From: Hydnum rufescens UP504
Lineage: Eukaryota > Basidiomycota > Agaricomycetes > Cantharellales > Hydnaceae
Assembly: GCA_014904985.1 (NCBI GenBank)
Contig: MU128987.1
Coordinates: 128,153-192,152, forward strand
DNA length: 64,000 bases
Direction: 5' to 3'
Shown: one piece after another, positions 62,906-64,000 of the stretch
How the letters are laid out: each line of letters starts with the position of its first letter
How positions within the stretch are numbered: position 1 is the first letter of the stretch
Notes under the pieces: generated by a model
Told to the model about the DNA's origin: nothing
Databases searched by the model: none
What the model saw: the letters and a program-made list of their open reading frames with translations, nothing else
Translations under genes and position numbers: made by a program

Positions 62906-64000
62906 TTGGAGATCACGTTCCGTCCCTGTTTCCTTTCTGAACTCCAGCCTTTAAAATGCGGGGATCGCTAGCGTCTCGGCCTGGAGTCTGGTGAGTTGCA
63001 CCCTAAAGACGAAGTCGTCGCCGCACAGAAGGAAATCTCCGGCGCTGTCCGTCACAACCACTTTTGGATTATGCTTTGATGAAAGCGAGAGGGACCACGA
63101 GGGTCGGCACCCACCGTGAATTTTACACCCTTTCGACGTAGCAGATACGCCCAGTGATATTCATCTTCACTCTTTTCCTAGGGAAGTATCTAAATTTCAC
63201 AAAAAGAGTTATAGCCAATCGGGAACGATTCCTTAACACGTAGAGGTGCAGTGACAATGGGGCAATACGATTACGAGGAAACAGCGATCCGCCCGATAAT
63301 TAATTCGTTATTCACTGGTAACAGGTATGGCTCGACGGACAATATTGGAAGCGTATGCATCCAGAAGGATCAGTTCGCCACATGGGAAGAGAAAAACCAG
63401 CGTCGCTGGGCTGTGGAGCCCCGAGACGGGTTTGAGAGCTGACTGCCAGGCGGAAATGGAGGAAAAGTCACACTGAGCCCAATATTACTACCGGATTCCT
63501 ATGGTACTGTGGGTTCGAAATAAAGGGGTTAGAGAAGTCCCGTGTGTAAGTGTCAGGGTCGGGTCGAGTGTCCGGAGAGAGAGGGTGGAGTGTTTCACGG
63601 CGTATCACAGCGAACGTAACAGGTCCTGGGTTCCATTGGAAGAGGGTTCTCTATTCCGACCAAGTCGCTTCCCAGTAATGAGTCCGGCGCCTGTGGCGAG
63701 ACAGAAAGGGATGCGCTTAGCAATTAGTATGGGAGCCTTGGTCCCTTGACTAACAAGTTAGATCAAATGAATTATCTCCTATATCTCATCTAAAGTTGGA
63801 ATTTATCACCTGAGTACGGTATGAGGCTCGTAGGCAATGGCAGGAAGGCACAAATTGGGCGGCTCAACGAACCCCGTGCGTTGGAAGGATTTTCTGTCTA
63901 CATGGGCAAATTTTTGCGTTTTAAGTGTAGCCACATTTATACACCTCGGCTTGATAAGCGAACAGAGCTTTCGTTGTTTTCGCCTTGGAGGTTGGAGCCA
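62906..64000. other. Right end of window, nothing recognised
   Basis: Open stretches at 63,251-63,442 and 63,501-63,749 on the plus strand show no known motif and no splice structure. No tRNA-like or repeat sequence shared with the rest of the window was seen. Confidence 0.4.

Overview
The window is nuclear DNA from a filamentous basidiomycete, most likely an Agaricomycete; the genus cannot be fixed from sequence alone. Genes are split by short GT-AG introns (mostly 51-62 nt where I could place both ends). The conserved genes are eukaryotic housekeeping genes, and the membrane-protein and lipase families, PI-PLC-like enzyme and Tad-like LINE are all types common in Agaricomycetes. No bacterial or organellar content was seen.

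Layout. (1) 1-14.4 kb is a duplicated block. A roughly 1.2 kb non-coding repeat (R), a minus-strand DUF6534-type membrane-protein gene and a divergent CDK11 kinase gene form a unit present in three versions. Only the third version (12,973-14,446) carries an intact CDK11 with the PITSLRE motif. The second carries a gutted kinase pseudogene and the first has none. A 421-bp MITE with perfect 20-bp terminal inverted repeats sits between units 1 and 2, and an inverted R copy follows the kinase pseudogene. (2) 14.4-45.7 kb is mostly single-copy: mitochondrial branched-chain aminotransferase (with an apparent +1 frameshift), a secreted GPI-type PI-PLC-like phosphodiesterase, exosome subunit CSL4, the chromatin remodeller INO80, a large Ser/Pro-rich protein, a C2H2-like zinc-finger protein, a multi-RRM RNA-binding protein, RNA polymerase subunit RPB6 and the cytosolic Fe-S scaffold ATPase CFD1. 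(3) 45.8-62.9 kb is a second rearranged block. A full-length non-LTR retrotransposon (6.6 kb: zinc-knuckle ORF1, endonuclease/reverse transcriptase ORF2, RNase H) is flanked on both sides by direct copies of the same 1.7-kb host segment, which contains an AYR1-like short-chain dehydrogenase gene. The left copy has lost its C terminus by a 1-nt deletion, the right copy is intact, and a third, inverted copy 6 kb further on is a pseudogene. A hypothetical gene with basic nuclear-type motifs and a degraded class-3 lipase lie between the second and third copies.

The housekeeping genes are not one pathway: transcription (RPB6), chromatin (INO80), RNA decay (CSL4), RNA binding, Fe-S assembly (CFD1) and amino-acid metabolism (BCAT) are simply neighbours. 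The most unusual object is the LINE with its perfectly abutting 1.7-kb direct duplication, which has the topology of a giant target-site duplication and would have copied a whole gene. Gene models were built by hand from splice signals and family conservation; where exon lengths sum to a multiple of three this is stated.
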